This document shows positions 17,587 through 26,736 of a DNA stretch of 64,000 nt, piece after piece. The notes beneath the pieces were generated by a model. It had not been told where the DNA came from. It ran no database searches and saw nothing but the letters and a program-made list of their open reading frames with translations. The position numbers and the translations under genes are program-made. Every line of letters starts with the position of its first letter. Position 1 is the first letter of the stretch. Origin of the DNA: Changchengzhania lutea (GTDB lineage Bacteria > Bacteroidota > Bacteroidia > Flavobacteriales > Flavobacteriaceae); contig NZ_CP039456.1 of the NCBI RefSeq assembly GCF_006974145.1, positions 496,001-560,000 of the forward strand, in the 5' to 3' direction.

Positions 17587-19962
17587 ATGAGCGATAGCGC
17601 ATGCTTCCATTGTGGATTAGATGCTTCCAATTCTAATATCACAGCTGATGATAAATCATTTTGCTGTCACGGATGCAAAACTGTTTACGAGATTTTCTCT
17701 GCAAATGATTTAACGTGTTATTACGATTTACAACAAGCGCCAGGAGCAACACCAAATAAACTGGTTGGCAAATATCATTTTTTAGATAACACTAAAATTG
17801 TTGAAAAATTATTAGAATTTAACAATGATACCACTCAAATTGTAACCCTTTACATTCCCCATGTTCACTGTAGTTCTTGCATCTGGATTCTTGAAAACCT
17901 TAATAAATTAAACCCATCTATTGGCGCTTCCTTTGTTAATTTTGGAAAGAAAACCGTGCGCGTTACATACAATAGTGAGATTTATTCGCTAAAGCAATTA
18001 GTAGAGTTGCTAGCCAGTATAGGATACGAACCATTTATTAGTTTAGACGACTATAATGTAGGCAAAACACACATCGATAGGTCGTTAATTTATAAATTAG
18101 GTGTGGCAGGCTTTGCATTTGGGAATATTATGTTTTTATCGTTTCCTGAATATTTTCAAGTACAAGGTTTTTGGATAGAAACCTATGCCCCACTTTTTAG
18201 ATGGCTCATGTTTTTCTTCTCGCTTCCCGTTGTTTTCTATTCGGGGCAGGATTATTTTATTTCCGCGTATAAAGGATTACGTGCTCATATTTTAAACATA
18301 GATGTTCCCATTGCACTGGGCATTACCGTACTTTTTATAAGAAGTTCGGCCGAAATCATTTTAAATCTAGGTACTGGATTTTTTGATAGCTTAACTGGGC
18401 TTATTTTCTTTTTGCTGCTCGGGAAATTCTTTCAGCAAAAAACATATAAGTTCTTGTCCTTTGAACGGGATTATAAATCTTATTTCCCTATTGGAATAAC
18501 CAAAATTTCATCAGAAGGTAAAGAAACATCTATTCAAGTATATGACATTAAAAAAGGTGACCGTTTGCTCATTAGAAATGAAGAACTGATTCCTGTTGAT
18601 TGTATATTAATAAAAGGAAAGGCACATATTGATTATAGTTTTGTAACAGGTGAATCTAAAGCAGTTTCAAAACAATCGGGTGATAAACTATTTGCTGGTG
18701 GTAAGCAGATGCATGGTATTCTAGAAGTGGATGTTTTAAAAACAGTTGAACAAAGTTATCTCACGCAATTATGGAGTAATGATGTATTTAAAAATAATAA
18801 AGAATTAGAGTTTACAAACATTACAAATAGCATTAGTAAACGTTTTACTGTAACGATTCTACTGATAGCCTTTATAGCCACCACCTACTGGCTTTTTATA
18901 GATTCTAGCAAAGCGTTAAACGTATTTACCGCAGTCCTTATTATTGCTTGCCCGTGTGCTATTGCGCTTTCTGCACCGTTTACATTCGGAAATATTTTAC
19001 GCATTTTAGGAAAGAAGAAATTCTATTTAAAAAATGCTCAGGTTATTGAACAATTGGCTAAAATAAACACAATCATTTTTGATAAAACGGGTACTATTAC
19101 AAACAATGAAACAGATGAAATACATTACGATGGTTCAAAACTATCTGAAGCGGAAGAGATATTACTAAAAAGTACCTTAAGAGGCTCAAACCATCCATTG
19201 AGCAGATCGCTCTATCATCTCTTAGATCAGCATAACATTCTAAGCTTAGATACTTATGAGGAGCACTTAGGCAAAGGCATTGAAGCGCAATATAAAACCC
19301 AGAATATCAAAATTGGATCTGCGTCTTACGTGGGATATTCAACAGAACCCGCAAACTTAAACACCACAGTACATATTAGCGCTGATAGTGCATATAAAGG
19401 AAAATTCACATTTTATAATAAATACAGAACAGGATTGTCGCAATTGTTCAATCAATTAAAAAAAGAATATGATTTAGTTATTCTTTCGGGTGATAATGCA
19501 GGTGAGAAGGATAATTTAGCTAAATTACTTCCCACTAAGACCAAACTCCTTTTTAATCAGAAACCAGAGGACAAATTAGAGTACATAAAACATCATCAAA
19601 ATGAAGGCGCCCAAGTATTGATGATTGGTGATGGATTAAATGATGCCGGTGCCTTAGCGCAAAGCGATGTGGGCATTGCCATTTCAGAAAATGTAAACGT
19701 ATTCTCCCCTGCATGCGATGCCATTTTAGATGCTTCAAAATTTAATCAGTTGTACAACTATATAAAAGTATCAAAATCGGCTATAAAAATTATTAAATGG
19801 AGTTTTGTGCTTTCATTTATTTATAATATTATTGGTCTCTATTTTGCCGTTACTGGTCAATTGGCACCTGTTGTAGCTGCTATTTTAATGCCTTTAAGTT
19901 CTATAAGTATCGTAGCATTTACAACAATTACCACCAATATTTTGGGCAAAAAAGTAGATTGA
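17587..19962 (+). CDS. ccoI: heavy-metal P1B-type ATPase, CcoI/FixI-like
   Basis: Copper-type P-type ATPase of 791 residues that supplies copper for assembly of cbb3 oxidase. The N terminus has a Cys-rich region (CFHCGLD then CCHGCKTVYE) and a metal-binding HMA domain with HCSSCIW. The membrane metal site is CPC in IACPCAIAL. Phosphorylation site DKTGTIT, HP motif in SNHPLS and hinge GDGLNDAGAL are present. Start at ATG 17587 (MSDSACFHCG); the longer frame begins at a TTG-type codon and adds no conserved sequence. First gene of the ccoI-ccoS-ccoNO-ccoQ-ccoP-ccoG-fixH-safE cluster. Eight membrane segments are expected. Confidence 0.94.
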   Translation: MSDSACFHCGLDASNSNITADDKSFCCHGCKTVYEIFSANDLTCYYDLQQAPGATPNKLVGKYHFLDNTKIVEKLLEFNNDTTQIVTLYIPHVHCSSCIWILENLNKLNPSIGASFVNFGKKTVRVTYNSEIYSLKQLVELLASIGYEPFISLDDYNVGKTHIDRSLIYKLGVAGFAFGNIMFLSFPEYFQVQGFWIETYAPLFRWLMFFFSLPVVFYSGQDYFISAYKGLRAHILNIDVPIALGITVLFIRSSAEIILNLGTGFFDSLTGLIFFLLLGKFFQQKTYKFLSFERDYKSYFPIGITKISSEGKETSIQVYDIKKGDRLLIRNEELIPVDCILIKGKAHIDYSFVTGESKAVSKQSGDKLFAGGKQMHGILEVDVLKTVEQSYLTQLWSNDVFKNNKELEFTNITNSISKRFTVTILLIAFIATTYWLFIDSSKALNVFTAVLIIACPCAIALSAPFTFGNILRILGKKKFYLKNAQVIEQLAKINTIIFDKTGTITNNETDEIHYDGSKLSEAEEILLKSTLRGSNHPLSRSLYHLLDQHNILSLDTYEEHLGKGIEAQYKTQNIKIGSASYVGYSTEPANLNTTVHISADSAYKGKFTFYNKYRTGLSQLFNQLKKEYDLVILSGDNAGEKDNLAKLLPTKTKLLFNQKPEDKLEYIKHHQNEGAQVLMIGDGLNDAGALAQSDVGIAISENVNVFSPACDAILDASKFNQLYNYIKVSKSAIKIIKWSFVLSFIYNIIGLYFAVTGQLAPVVAAILMPLSSISIVAFTTITTNILGKKVD

Positions 19963-19972
19963 AACTAGAACA

Positions 19973-19984
19973 TGATAAAAGTCA
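19973..19984. promoter_or_regulatory. FNR/CRP-type dyad upstream of ccoS
   Basis: TGATAAAAGTCA fits TGAY-N4-RTCA and lies in the 73-base gap between ccoI and ccoS, 52 bases before the ccoS ATG. It would allow the structural oxidase genes an additional oxygen-controlled promoter. Weaker than the site at 34902 because the two arms are not identical. Confidence 0.45.
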
Positions 19985-20035
19985 TTTTTTTAAAAAACAG
20001 ATGAAAGTACTTTTGAACCATAACTTCAATTAGGT

Positions 20036-20221
20036 ATGAGTGTTATATATATTTTACTAGCAATAAGTATTATTGTGGCTATAGGCTTTTTTATTGCCTT
20101 TATTGTCGCAGTTAGGCATGGTCAATTTGATGATAGCTACACACCATCTGTACGCATGTTATTTGAAGATGAAATTGTTAAGACAAAAACTAATAAAACA
20201 ATACTAACCAAAAAAGAATAA
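20036..20221 (+). CDS. ccoS: cbb3-type cytochrome oxidase assembly protein CcoS
   Basis: Small membrane protein of 61 residues: one N-terminal transmembrane segment (IYILLAISIIVAIGFFIAFIVAV), then a short cytosolic tail with the family pattern RHGQFDDSYTPSVRMLFEDE. CcoS is needed for cofactor insertion into cbb3 oxidase. Its position between ccoI and the structural gene is canonical. Confidence 0.93.
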   Translation: MSVIYILLAISIIVAIGFFIAFIVAVRHGQFDDSYTPSVRMLFEDEIVKTKTNKTILTKKE

Positions 20222-20231
20222 TAATTAAATT

Positions 20232-22424
20232 ATGGAGATGCAACAGTTTCATTACGATAACAAAATTGTTACTAAATTCCTTTATGCTACAATAATTTTT
20301 GGCGTGGTAGGGATGGCAGTAGGATTGCTACTGGCTTTTATGTTCCTATTCCCAAACCTTACTGATGGTATTTCATGGTTAAGTTTTGGTCGGTTAAGAC
20401 CATTACATACCAATGCCGTCATTTTTGCATTTGTTGGGAACGCTATGTTTGCCGGAATTTACTATTCACTGCAACGTTTGTTGAAAGCGCGTATGGCTAG
20501 CGACCTTTTAAGTAATATAAACTTCTGGGGTTGGCAACTTATTATTGTCGCAGCAGCTATAAGTTTGCCTTTAGGCTACACAACCTCTAAAGAATATGCT
20601 GAATTAGAATGGCCCATCGATATTGCCATCGCGTTAATTTGGGTAATTTTTGGGGTGAATATGATTTGGACCATTTTAAAACGAAGACAACGCCATTTAT
20701 ATGTTGCCATTTGGTTTTATATCGCCACGTTTGTTACGGTCGCAGTGCTTCATATATTTAATAGTTTAGAATTACCTGTTAGTGGCATGAAAAGTTACTC
20801 CGTCTACGCGGGAGTTCAAGATGCCTTAGTACAATGGTGGTATGGTCATAATGCTGTAGCTTTCTTTTTAACGACACCTTTTTTAGGGCTGATGTATTAT
20901 TTTGTTCCTAAAGCGGCCAATAGACCAGTGTATTCTTATCGACTTTCTATTGTGCATTTTTGGTCACTCATATTCATTTATATATGGGCAGGCCCTCATC
21001 ACCTATTATACACTGCGCTACCAGAATGGGCACAAAACCTTGGCGTTGCCTTCTCTGTAATGCTTTTAATGCCATCTTGGGGTGGTATGATAAACGGATT
21101 ACTAACACTTCGTGGAGCTTGGGATAAAGTACGAACCGATCCTGTTTTAAAATTTTTAGTCGTAGCCATTACCGGATATGGGATGGCAACATTTGAAGGA
21201 CCAACCTTATCATTAAAAAGTGTAAATGCCGTAGCGCACTATACGGATTGGATTATTGCTCACGTTCACGTGGGTGCCTTAGCCTGGAATGGTTTTATGG
21301 CTTTTGGTATCATTTACTACCTCATCCCTCGATTATTTAAAACAAAAATGTTCTCATTAGGCTTGGCAAATTTACATTTTTGGATAGGCACATTAGGGAT
21401 TATTATGTACGCCTTACCTATGTATGTTGCAGGCTTCACACAATATTCTATGTGGCAACAGTTCAATCCAGATGGCACTTTAGTGTATGGTAACTTTTTA
21501 GAAACCGTTACAGAAATTATCCCCATGTACTGGATGCGTGCCATTGGTGGTACGCTGTATATTATTGGAATGTTCATCTTGGTTTATAATGTTATTATGA
21601 CTGTAAGACAAGGAAGCAAAGTCGAGGACGAACTTGCACAAACGCCTGCTTTAGAACGTGTCACTAAAAAGCGTACTGCTGGCGAAGGATGGCATACATG
21701 GATAGAGCGTAGACCCGTGCAATTAACCCTTTTGGCTACCGTAGCTATTTTAATTGGTGGTGTTATTCAAATTATCCCAACCATTATGGTCAAATCTAAT
21801 ATTCCAACTATTTCTAGTGTGAAACCTTATTCGCCTTTAGAACTGGAAGGGCGTGATATTTACATCCGTGAAGGCTGTGTGGGTTGTCACTCTCAAATGA
21901 TACGCCCGTTTAGGCATGAAGTGGAACGCTATGGTGAATACTCTAAAGCTGGTGAATATGTTTATGACCATCCATTCCTTTGGGGAAGTAAACGAACGGG
22001 ACCAGACTTACATCGCACTGGTGCTAAGTACTCAGATAACTGGCACTTTAACCATATGTACGATCCGCAGAGTACCTCATCAGGTTCTATTATGCCACGT
22101 TATCCTTGGTTAATTACCGGTAAAAGCAGTTTATTGGATAAGTCTATGACCGAGAAAAAAATGGAAGCCATGGTGACTCTTGGTGTTCCTTATACCAATG
22201 AAGACATTGCCAATGCCCAGCAAAACATGTTAGAACAAGGTGCACAGATTGAGCAAAACCTCTACACCGATCCAGATTTTGTGACTACCTATGAAGCAGA
22301 CAAAAAATATGCTGCTGAAAATGGCGAAGTATTCATAGAAATGAAAAATAGGGAAATTGTAGCGCTTATTGCTTATTTACAGCGTCTGGGAACTGATATC
22401 AATGTAGAAACAACTATGAAATAA
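20232..22424 (+). CDS. ccoN: cbb3-type cytochrome c oxidase, fused CcoN-CcoO subunit
   Basis: Catalytic subunit of the high-affinity terminal oxidase, 730 residues. Residues 1-480 are the heme-copper CcoN domain with twelve or so membrane helices; visible metal ligands are in LHTNAVIFAFVG, WYGHNAVAFFLT, GPHHLLYTALP and DWIIAHVHVGALAW. Residues about 500-730 are CcoO: a membrane anchor (QLTLLATVAILIGGVIQIIPTIM), a heme-c site CVGCHSQM (about 547) and a distal Met region. In proteobacteria these are two proteins; the fusion is common in Bacteroidetes. Starts 10 bases after ccoS. Confidence 0.95.
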   Translation: MEMQQFHYDNKIVTKFLYATIIFGVVGMAVGLLLAFMFLFPNLTDGISWLSFGRLRPLHTNAVIFAFVGNAMFAGIYYSLQRLLKARMASDLLSNINFWGWQLIIVAAAISLPLGYTTSKEYAELEWPIDIAIALIWVIFGVNMIWTILKRRQRHLYVAIWFYIATFVTVAVLHIFNSLELPVSGMKSYSVYAGVQDALVQWWYGHNAVAFFLTTPFLGLMYYFVPKAANRPVYSYRLSIVHFWSLIFIYIWAGPHHLLYTALPEWAQNLGVAFSVMLLMPSWGGMINGLLTLRGAWDKVRTDPVLKFLVVAITGYGMATFEGPTLSLKSVNAVAHYTDWIIAHVHVGALAWNGFMAFGIIYYLIPRLFKTKMFSLGLANLHFWIGTLGIIMYALPMYVAGFTQYSMWQQFNPDGTLVYGNFLETVTEIIPMYWMRAIGGTLYIIGMFILVYNVIMTVRQGSKVEDELAQTPALERVTKKRTAGEGWHTWIERRPVQLTLLATVAILIGGVIQIIPTIMVKSNIPTISSVKPYSPLELEGRDIYIREGCVGCHSQMIRPFRHEVERYGEYSKAGEYVYDHPFLWGSKRTGPDLHRTGAKYSDNWHFNHMYDPQSTSSGSIMPRYPWLITGKSSLLDKSMTEKKMEAMVTLGVPYTNEDIANAQQNMLEQGAQIEQNLYTDPDFVTTYEADKKYAAENGEVFIEMKNREIVALIAYLQRLGTDINVETTMK

Positions 22425-22445
22425 CCATTAAAAAAACTAAAGATT

Positions 22446-22640
22446 ATGTTGAAATTTGTAAAAAATCATATGGAGAGTATTACGGGAATAGAAATTTATC
22501 CTGTAATCTCCCTCCTTATCTTCTTCACTTTTTTTGTATTACTTTTTTGGTGGGTCATTACTGCTAAAAAAGATTATATAAAAAGGGTGAGTAACCTGCC
22601 ATTAGACAACCAAAACAACGATGTATTATGCGACAATTAG
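22446..22640 (+). CDS. ccoQ: CcoQ-like cbb3 oxidase small subunit
   Basis: 64-residue protein with one central membrane segment (YPVISLLIFFTFFVLLFWWVITA) and a polar tail. The WWV pattern and the place between ccoNO and ccoP match CcoQ/FixQ, which stabilises the oxidase complex. Its 3' end overlaps the ccoP start by 13 bases, implying translational coupling. Confidence 0.85.
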   Translation: MLKFVKNHMESITGIEIYPVISLLIFFTFFVLLFWWVITAKKDYIKRVSNLPLDNQNNDVLCDN

Positions 22641-23500
22641 TTCCATCATGGGTTCGAATTCCTATAGCCTTCTTTATTATTTTTGGAATTGTAGAATTCT
22701 TTATTGATTCTGGGGAAAAACCTGCCTTTATAGAATATCCAGTAGTACTCTTATTTCTGTTTCTTGTACTATTAATCCTTATTGCTATTGAAGCCATTAT
22801 TGGTGCTCTAGAAAACGTTATGCTTCATAAATTAAATGCTGAAGATAAGGCCCGTTTTTTAGCCCAAAAAGAAAGCAAGTACAAATTTACTTGGCTAAAA
22901 GAAACGTATAAGAAACTTTTAGGATCTAAACCTATTGAAGAAGAAGGCGAAATTATACTTGACCATAATTATGATGGTATTAAAGAGTTAGATAACGACT
23001 TACCGCCATGGTGGCTGTATGGTTTTTATCTTACCATCATATTTGCTGCGGTATATTTATTAAAATACCATGTGTTTAATGGCGATAATCAGATTGATGA
23101 ATTAGAAACCGAATTGGCAGAAGCCAGAGTTGCTATTGAAGACTACAAGAAAACTGCCAAAAATTTAGTAGATATTAATACGGTGACCTTATTAACAGAA
23201 GCGTCAGATCTTGGAGCTGGAAAGGCTATTTTTGAAGCGAACTGTGTGGCTTGCCATATGGCAGATGGTGGCGGTGGTATTGGTCCAAATTTGACTGACG
23301 AACACTGGATTTTAGGTGGTGATATTAAAAGTGTTTTTAGAACCGTATCGGAAGGAGGACGTTCCGGAAAAGGCATGATTGCTTGGAAACAACAATTAAA
23401 ACCTTTAGAAATGGCTCAAGTATCAAGTTATGTTTTAACATTTCAAGGTACTACGCCAGCAAACCCAAAAGCTGCAGAAGGCGATATTTGGGTAGATTAA
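22628..23500 (+). CDS. ccoP: cbb3-type oxidase subunit CcoP (monoheme), probable C-terminal frameshift
   Basis: Membrane-anchored cytochrome c subunit, 290 residues. Two N-terminal membrane helices (15-60), a third near 140 (LYGFYLTIIFAAVYLL) and a single heme-c site CVACH (about 204) with axial Met in GMIAW. Proteobacterial CcoP has two hemes; one is usual in this phylum. The protein stops at WVD, but the bases just after the stop read in another frame as KKAEETAIPTETIEVKTDSV up to a TAA at 23574, the sort of acidic tail seen on such proteins. A 1-base indel near the stop and its seven-A run (23499-23505) probably cut off about 25 residues. Function should not depend on the tail. Confidence 0.93.
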   Translation: MRQLVPSWVRIPIAFFIIFGIVEFFIDSGEKPAFIEYPVVLLFLFLVLLILIAIEAIIGALENVMLHKLNAEDKARFLAQKESKYKFTWLKETYKKLLGSKPIEEEGEIILDHNYDGIKELDNDLPPWWLYGFYLTIIFAAVYLLKYHVFNGDNQIDELETELAEARVAIEDYKKTAKNLVDINTVTLLTEASDLGAGKAIFEANCVACHMADGGGGIGPNLTDEHWILGGDIKSVFRTVSEGGRSGKGMIAWKQQLKPLEMAQVSSYVLTFQGTTPANPKAAEGDIWVD

Positions 23501-23586
23501 AAAAAGCTGAAGAAACCGCTATTCCGACTGAAACTATAGAAGTGAAAACAGATTCGGTAATTATGGATGAATAAGTAATCTTAGTC

Positions 23587-23619
23587 AGACCTACAAGGTT
23601 TTAAAAACCTTGTAGGTCT
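23587..23619. repeat. ACCTACAAGGT palindrome, copy 1
   Basis: Perfect 16-bp inverted repeat AGACCTACAAGGTTTT with a one-base centre, in the ccoP-ccoG gap. Related sequences occur at 23707, 25227 and 42556. A family of Bacteroidetes REP-like elements; could also act as an attenuator of the operon. Confidence 0.85.
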
Positions 23620-23706
23620 ATAAACAGCTTAAAATTCATAATACCTTTCAGTCTCAATAATTATCGAGATCAAAAATCTGACAGGTTTCAAAATAATAAA
23701 AAATAA

Positions 23707-23736
23707 AAACCTATAAGGTTTTCAAAAACCTCTAGG
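23707..23736. repeat. ACCTACAAGGT palindrome, degenerate copy 2
   Basis: AACCTATAAGGTTTTCAAAA followed by ACCTCTAGG just before the ccoG start at 23748. Similar to the perfect palindrome at 23587 with several mismatches. Confidence 0.6.
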
Positions 23737-23747
23737 AAAAGAAAAAA

Positions 23748-25172
23748 ATGGAAACCCCAAACAGCGAAAACTTTAGAGACTCTATTGGCACGATTACTAA
23801 AGAAGGTAAACGGGCTTGGGTATTTCCTAAAAAACCCAGTGGAAAGTTTTATAAGTACCGAAAGTGGGTGAGTTACTTTTTGTTGGCCTTTTTATTACTG
23901 GCTCCATTTATAAAGGTCAATGGAAACCAGTTTTTAATGTTTAATATTTTAGAGCGTCGCTTTAATATTTTTGGATTTCCGTTTTGGCCTCAGGATTTTC
24001 ACTTGTTTGTTATTTCAATGATTATTGGGGTGGTATTTGTTGCCCTGTTTACGGTTGCTTTCGGACGGATTTTCTGCGGATGGATTTGTCCGCAAACCAT
24101 TTTTATGGAAATGGTGTTTCGTAGAATTGAATATTGGATAGAAGGGGATCGAGGCAAGCAAATACGCTTGGCAAAACAAGCTTGGAACGCAGAAAAAATA
24201 AGAAAAAAAGGCTTAAAACTTCTTGTTTTCCTATTCATCTCTTTTATAATTGCTAATGTGTTTTTAGCCTATTTAATAGGAAGTGATACCCTTATAGCAT
24301 ATATTACAGAAGGGCCTTTGAGCCATATAAGTACACTCATTTCGTTACTTATTTTTACGGCGGTGTTCTATTTTGTATTCGCGTGGTTTAGAGAACAGGT
24401 TTGCATCATTGCATGTCCTTACGGAAGATTACAGGGCGTATTACTAGATACAAAATCGATTGTAGTGGCGTACGACCATAAACGTGGGGAAGCCGAAAAA
24501 GGTAGAAAGAAATTTAGAAAAAACGAAGATCGCGCTGCTTTAGGACATGGGGATTGTATTGATTGCTTTCAGTGTGTAAATGTTTGTCCAACTGGTATTG
24601 ATATTAGAAACGGCACGCAACTAGAGTGCGTAAACTGTACCGCATGCATTGACGAATGTGACCATATTATGGAAAGCATTAATTTGCCTAAAGGTTTGAT
24701 AAGGTACGCCAGTGAAGAACAAATAGAAAAAAATGTTCCGTTTAGGTTAACTGCAAGAATGAAAGGCTATATAGCCGTTTTAGCCATTTTAGTTGGGTTA
24801 CTTACAGGGATGCTATTTTTAAGAAACGATGTTGAGGCAAATATTTTAAGGTTACCAGGGCAGTTGTACGAACATAAAGACAACAATATTATTAGTAATG
24901 TATTTACATATAAACTGGTAAATAAAACCTCGAAAGATATTGAAAATGTGAGTTTTAAACTCATGTCCCACAAAGGTGAATTGAAACTTGTTGCTACCAG
25001 TGATAATTTTGTGGTACCAAATCAAGGGATTGCTAAAGGGACTTTGTTTGTAGAAATAAATAATTCGGCATTAACAGGTGACAGAAATAAAATAAAAATA
25101 GGTGTGTATTCTGGGGATAAGTTAATTGAAACAACGACGGCTAACTTTTTAGGCCCAAGAAGCTATAAATAA
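23748..25172 (+). CDS. ccoG: cytochrome c oxidase accessory protein CcoG (FixG/RdxA)
   Basis: Membrane iron-sulfur protein of 474 residues that acts in copper handling during cbb3 assembly. It has about five membrane segments in the first 230 residues and one near 350. Cys motifs: CGWICPQT, CIIACPYGR, then two ferredoxin-like 4Fe-4S clusters CIDCFQCVNVCP and CVNCTACIDECD (about 268-305). The C-terminal 110 residues form an Ig-like domain (the FixG C-terminal domain). The 247-base gap from ccoP is filled with palindromic repeats, but strand and order keep it in the cluster. Confidence 0.94.
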   Translation: METPNSENFRDSIGTITKEGKRAWVFPKKPSGKFYKYRKWVSYFLLAFLLLAPFIKVNGNQFLMFNILERRFNIFGFPFWPQDFHLFVISMIIGVVFVALFTVAFGRIFCGWICPQTIFMEMVFRRIEYWIEGDRGKQIRLAKQAWNAEKIRKKGLKLLVFLFISFIIANVFLAYLIGSDTLIAYITEGPLSHISTLISLLIFTAVFYFVFAWFREQVCIIACPYGRLQGVLLDTKSIVVAYDHKRGEAEKGRKKFRKNEDRAALGHGDCIDCFQCVNVCPTGIDIRNGTQLECVNCTACIDECDHIMESINLPKGLIRYASEEQIEKNVPFRLTARMKGYIAVLAILVGLLTGMLFLRNDVEANILRLPGQLYEHKDNNIISNVFTYKLVNKTSKDIENVSFKLMSHKGELKLVATSDNFVVPNQGIAKGTLFVEINNSALTGDRNKIKIGVYSGDKLIETTTANFLGPRSYK

Positions 25173-25226
25173 GTTGGCAGTATTCAGTTGGCCGTTTACA
25201 GTGCTTACTCTTATGATAAAGGTTCT

Positions 25227-25253
25227 CCTGCAAGGTTTTGAAAACCTTGTAGG
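25227..25253. repeat. ACCTACAAGGT palindrome, copy 3
   Basis: CCTGCAAGGTTTTG with AAAACCTTGTAGG, an almost perfect inverted repeat in the ccoG-fixH gap. Same family as 23587-23619. Confidence 0.8.
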
Positions 25254-25310
25254 TATAGAAAAAGTAAGAAAACCTGGAGATTGAAGTTTGCTGTGAAGTT
25301 GGCTGATGGG

Positions 25311-25402
25311 TGCATTAGGGATTGAAGCGGCATCCTTTTTTGCCATTAAAAGCAAAAAAGATATAGTGGAAAGCCCGACCCGAGGTACGAAGGGAAATGC
25401 CA
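25311..25402 (+). ncRNA. candidate structured RNA between ccoG and fixH
   Basis: The 287-base gap holds a region with nested pairing. The outer stem is GGCAT (25329-25333) with ATGCC (25397-25401). An inner hairpin is formed by TCCTTTTTTGC with GCAAAAAAGA around a CATTAAAA loop. Between them lies TGGAAAGCCCGACCCGAGG. The motif AAGCGGCATCC ... GGAAAGCCCGACC resembles a structured element I associate with many Bacteroidetes intergenic regions, possibly the Flavo-1 motif, but I cannot confirm this. Strand is assigned from the way that motif is usually written. Confidence 0.45.
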
Positions 25403-25459
25403 TAAAAATAAGAATGATAAACATCTGAAATGAATTCGGATTGACAAAATATAGAAATC

Positions 25460-25906
25460 ATGAAATTTAATTGGGGAACTGGAATTATATTGGCGTTTAT
25501 TGGCTTTATTGGTTTTATTCTGTATTTTATTATTACCATGTGTACGGACAATAGGTTTGAACACGAACTGGTTACTGAAGATTATTATGGTGTGGAGTTA
25601 AAGTATCAAGACGCGATTGATAAGTTGAATAATGCTAAAAATCTAGAAGAAAATATTTCCTATATAAAGACGAGCGAAGGTTTAACCATTGTTTTTCCTG
25701 AGCGCTTAGATTACAAAAAAATCACTGGTAAAGTGTTCCTATATAGACCATCTAACAAACGGTTAGACTTTGATACTGCTATTTCATTGTCTACTTCAAA
25801 TTTGCTCATACCTGACAAACGTTTGGTAGATGGTCGTTGGAACATTACTGTGGATTGGCAATATAACGGACATTCTTATTTATTTAAGGAATCTATACAT
25901 TATTAA
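25460..25906 (+). CDS. fixH: FixH family protein
   Basis: 148-residue membrane-anchored protein with one N-terminal helix (WGTGIILAFIGFIGFILYFIITM) and a periplasmic beta-sandwich. FixH (CcoH) is an assembly factor of cbb3 oxidase. The TEDYYGVELKYQDAID pattern after the anchor is typical for Bacteroidetes FixH. It ends two bases before the TauE/SafE-like gene, so the pair is coupled. Confidence 0.88.
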   Translation: MKFNWGTGIILAFIGFIGFILYFIITMCTDNRFEHELVTEDYYGVELKYQDAIDKLNNAKNLEENISYIKTSEGLTIVFPERLDYKKITGKVFLYRPSNKRLDFDTAISLSTSNLLIPDKRLVDGRWNITVDWQYNGHSYLFKESIHY

Positions 25907-25907
25907 T

Positions 25908-26609
25908 ATGCTACTATCTGCATTTATATTAGGACTGCTTGGAAGTTTTCACTGTGTGGGAATGTGCGGCCCTATTGCTTTTATGCTACCTGTAGACCGA
26001 ACGAACACCTTAAAAAAAATATCACAAATTACTGTTTACCACATAGGTAGACTATTGGCTTATAGCATTATAGGTTTGATTTTTGGACTGATTGGAAAAA
26101 GTTTGTACCTGTTTGGATTTCAGCAACAGCTTTCTATAGCCATTGGCGTCCTGATGATTTTGGTTATTTTGATTCCCAAAAAAATATTTAATAAGTATAA
26201 CTTTTCAAAACCTATTTTTAAAGCGATTTCCAAAATAAAATCGGCTTTAGGTAGCGCCTTAAAAAAGAAAACAGCAGACACCTTTTTAACTATTGGTTTT
26301 CTAAACGGATTTTTGCCCTGTGGTCTGGTTTATGTGGCCTTATTTGCTGCAATTGCTGGCGGAAATGCGATGAACGGTAGTTTATATATGGCCGTTTTTG
26401 GTTTGGGAACCGTCCCCTTAATGACTACAGCGATTTATTTTAGCCATTTTTTAAAAGGCACAGCAAGACAAAAGATACAAAAAGCAATTCCTGTTTTTGT
26501 TGTTTTTATTGGCGCTTTGTTTATTCTTCGAGGTTTAGGTTTAGGGATTCCTTACATCTCCCCCGCTCCAGTTTTTGATATGTTGACGAGTGATATAAAC
26601 TGTCATTAA
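25908..26609 (+). CDS. sulfite exporter TauE/SafE-type membrane protein of the cbb3 cluster
   Basis: 233-residue protein with six predicted membrane helices. The N-terminal helix carries HCVGMCGPI and a later helix has NGFLPCGLVYVALF, the paired Cys motifs of the COG2836-type branch found at the end of cco clusters, where a role in copper or thiol transport for oxidase assembly has been proposed. Start at ATG 25908 (MLLSAFILGLLGSF); the longer frame from 25830 runs through the end of fixH. Last gene of the oxidase cluster. Confidence 0.88.
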   Translation: MLLSAFILGLLGSFHCVGMCGPIAFMLPVDRTNTLKKISQITVYHIGRLLAYSIIGLIFGLIGKSLYLFGFQQQLSIAIGVLMILVILIPKKIFNKYNFSKPIFKAISKIKSALGSALKKKTADTFLTIGFLNGFLPCGLVYVALFAAIAGGNAMNGSLYMAVFGLGTVPLMTTAIYFSHFLKGTARQKIQKAIPVFVVFIGALFILRGLGLGIPYISPAPVFDMLTSDINCH

Positions 26610-26664
26610 GATCTGGGTATTCATAATTTACTTTTGCTCCCTTTCTCAGAACAATCTTAGCAAG

Positions 26665-26696
26665 AAATTGCGTTAACGGTTGCAATGCAATTTTTT
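26665..26696 (+). terminator. weak terminator candidate after the cbb3 cluster
   Basis: AAATTGC (26665-26671) pairs with GCAATTT (26687-26693) and is followed by a T-run. The loop of about 15 bases is long and can form an alternative inner pairing with GTTGCAA, so efficiency is uncertain. Confidence 0.35.
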
Positions 26697-26736
26697 AAAT
26701 GAAACTTTATCGTTTTGATTTCGGTACAGATTTAGC

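Noticed and set aside
22650-22662. GGGTTCGAATTCC resembling a tRNA T-loop
   Set aside because: It is the coding sequence for WVRIPI at the start of ccoP; no cloverleaf surrounds it.
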